64,000 nucleotides of DNA from Sulfurospirillum_A sp029027265. GTDB lineage: Bacteria > Campylobacterota > Campylobacteria > Campylobacterales > Sulfurospirillaceae. The stretch covers positions 1-64,000 of the forward strand of contig CP093061.1 in the NCBI GenBank assembly GCA_029027265.1, read 5' to 3'. The notes below the pieces were generated by a model. It ran no database searches. It saw only the letters and a list, made by a program, of their open reading frames with translations, and was not told the origin of the DNA. Within the stretch, counting starts at the first letter, position 1. Every line of letters begins with the position of its first letter. A program made the translations under genes and the position numbers. This document shows positions 62,570-64,000 of the stretch, in pieces.

Positions 62570-63904
62570 TTATCCCACCATTTTAGTAGGTAAATATGTG
62601 GCTATTTCTGGGAAAATTGTCACTACCATTACAATTAGAATCATTATGATAAAGAATGGGAACGTAGCTTTTAAAATATAACTAATTTTTTCTCCTGATA
62701 TACTTTGAATAACAAACAAGGAGAAGCCAACGGGTGGAGTTATTTGAGAAAGCTCTACCATAAAAACTAAAAATATACCAAACCAAAGAGGATCAAACCC
62801 TGCCATTACAATAATAGGTAGAACAATAGGCAGTGTCATAACAACTATGGAAATTCCGTCCAGAATCATACCTAGAACAATATACATAAGTCCAATAACC
62901 AAAATAAGCATATACGGGGAAAGACCCAACCCACCGATGAACTCACTAATAGCTCTTGCAATTCCTAAAAAACCAACTACTTGAGACAAAAAACCTGCTC
63001 CAATGATAATAAAACTAATCATAACTGTTGTTTTTACAGCATTAAAGAGTGACTCTTTGAAGATAGTCCAGTTAAAACTCTTAAAAAAGAGAGCCAATGA
63101 AATAGCACCAACAACACCAAGAGCAGCCGCTTCAGTGGGAGTTGCGAAACCACCATAAATGCTTCCCATTACCAAAAAAATTAAAGAGAAAATTGGTGCT
63201 AAATCTTTTAATGAATTAAGCCTATCCATATTAGTAAATGTCTCTTGTGTTTGAGGTACTGTTGTCTTGTCAATTGTTGAAACTATCATAATATAAAAAG
63301 AGTATGAAGTAGCGAGTAAAAGACCAGGAAAGATTCCAGCTATAAAAAGTTTACCAATGGAAACATCAGAAAGCACTCCATAGATAATCATAATTAAACT
63401 AGGAGGAATCAAAAAGCCCAAAGTACCACTCCCTGCAAGCGAGCCAATAGCAAGTTTTTTGCTGTAACCTCTACTTTTAAGCTCACCTAGTGTTATCTTA
63501 CCAACAGTAGCAGTTGTAGCAGCTGATGAGCCAGAGACTGCCGCAAATAAAGAACAAGCCGCAACGTTTACATGTAATAGACGTCCAGGAACTTTTGCGA
63601 GCCAAGGCATAAGCCCATTGAGCAGTCTTGTCGAAATTGAAGAGTGATACAAAATTTCACCCATCAAAATAAACATGGGCAGAGCGGCAAGTGACCAAGA
63701 GTTCATAGAGTCGTACATAGACCCAGCTAGAAGATCCCCAGCTTTTTGAAAAAGACTAATTGCAGGAGGAAGATTGTGTTCAAACAAAAACATCCCAGCA
63801 ATTCCTGTGAGCATCAAAGCCGCTCCAATCCAAACAGAACTAAGTAAGAAAAAAAACATTATGCCAATCAATACAACAGATAAAACTAAAGGATCACTTA
63901 TCAT
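62570..63904 (-). CDS. dctM: Second TRAP transporter large permease (DctM)
   Basis: A 444-residue permease with the same motif set as the first (SLAALPMFILMGEILYHSS, VSGSSAATTATVGKI, GTLGFLIPPSLIMI, GGFATPTEAAALGV). It is a distinct TRAP system: its own DctQ gene runs off the right edge, and a terminator separates it from dctP. The two large subunits have clearly diverged, so they probably import different acids. Confidence 0.95.
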   Translation of the reverse strand: MISDPLVLSVVLIGIMFFFLLSSVWIGAALMLTGIAGMFLFEHNLPPAISLFQKAGDLLAGSMYDSMNSWSLAALPMFILMGEILYHSSISTRLLNGLMPWLAKVPGRLLHVNVAACSLFAAVSGSSAATTATVGKITLGELKSRGYSKKLAIGSLAGSGTLGFLIPPSLIMIIYGVLSDVSIGKLFIAGIFPGLLLATSYSFYIMIVSTIDKTTVPQTQETFTNMDRLNSLKDLAPIFSLIFLVMGSIYGGFATPTEAAALGVVGAISLALFFKSFNWTIFKESLFNAVKTTVMISFIIIGAGFLSQVVGFLGIARAISEFIGGLGLSPYMLILVIGLMYIVLGMILDGISIVVMTLPIVLPIIVMAGFDPLWFGIFLVFMVELSQITPPVGFSLFVIQSISGEKISYILKATFPFFIIMILIVMVVTIFPEIATYLPTKMVG

Positions 63905-64000
63905 TAAATATCCTTTTTAGAGTAAAAACCAATGAAGCAAAAACAAACAAAGCAATTCCAATTGTCATAGGAATCTGAGTAAGCCAAAGAGGTGTTTCTG
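63894..64000 (-). CDS. dctQ: TRAP transporter small permease (DctQ), partial
   Basis: The C-terminal end of a gene that continues beyond the window: the visible 34 codons include ETPLWLTQIPMTIGIALFVF, the proline-rich, hydrophobic last helix of DctQ proteins, and a stop at 63894-63896. It overlaps the start of the downstream dctM by 11 bases. Confidence 0.8.
   Translation of the reverse strand, partial: ETPLWLTQIPMTIGIALFVFASLVFTLKRIFNDK

Overview
The window reads as chromosome of a Campylobacterota (epsilonproteobacterial) heterotroph, most likely a marine Arcobacteraceae-like organism. The evidence is the low G+C content, histidine kinases with the HQWRQPL H-box typical of that phylum, TAXI- and DctP-type TRAP systems, and the general protein style. 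The genus is a guess. I saw no rRNA, tRNA or CRISPR array.

Layout. (1) 83-7336: a hydroxyproline island. The minus-strand operon encodes a Delta1-pyrroline-2-carboxylate reductase, a trans-3-hydroxyproline dehydratase, a GntR regulator and an EamA permease. Divergent from it lie a glycyl radical enzyme resembling trans-4-hydroxyproline dehydratase and its radical-SAM activase. A 32-bp near-palindrome overlaps the promoter between the two operons. (2) 7333-11879: assorted genes (EamA permease, outer-membrane phospholipase A, RRM protein, AEC permease, aminotransferase). (3) 12060-21603: chemoreceptor, two-component system, TAXI-TRAP transporter, LUD protein and L-2-hydroxyglutarate oxidase, probably one sense-import-oxidise unit for a 2-hydroxyglutarate-like acid. 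(4) 21556-23384: a small acquired segment (IS5-type transposase tail, a 35-residue Cys-containing ORF, an MFS exporter) bracketed by a 94-bp direct repeat of the lhgO/hsdR junction. (5) 23358-30798: a type I restriction-modification locus with an HsdM-HsdS fusion carrying only one target-recognition domain, plus RhuM and Fic genes. Related palindromic intergenic elements precede fic and hsdR. (6) 31025-33844: EamA permease, moaC, a DUF493 protein and a coiled-coil protein. (7) 33857-51991: a long inositol operon. (8) 52117-64000: a D-glutamate/5-oxoproline island.

The most interesting system is the inositol operon. It has the importer, IolG, IolE, IolD and the malonate-semialdehyde dehydrogenase MmsA/IolA, but no IolB isomerase, IolC kinase or IolJ aldolase. 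In their place are an aldehyde dehydrogenase, an IlvD/Edd-type sugar-acid dehydratase and an HpcH/HpaI aldolase. Chemically these three could carry 5-deoxyglucuronate through 5-deoxyglucarate and 4-hydroxy-2-oxoadipate to pyruvate plus malonate semialdehyde. That would be a kinase-free, oxidative lower inositol pathway. A divergent IolG-like protein beside it has lost the catalytic Lys and His. A fused EtfBA and an ETF:quinone oxidoreductase lie in the same operon.

The last region encodes both domains of mammalian D-glutamate cyclase as separate genes (DUF4392 and DUF1445), 5-oxoprolinase PxpABC, two TRAP modules and a two-component system. Matching 11-bp-periodic direct repeats (CACACTT type) lie upstream of the kinase gene and of dctP, suggesting one regulon. 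Across the window the palindrome TACATGTA occurs at least 30 times, mostly inside genes, far above a rough chance expectation of two to three.
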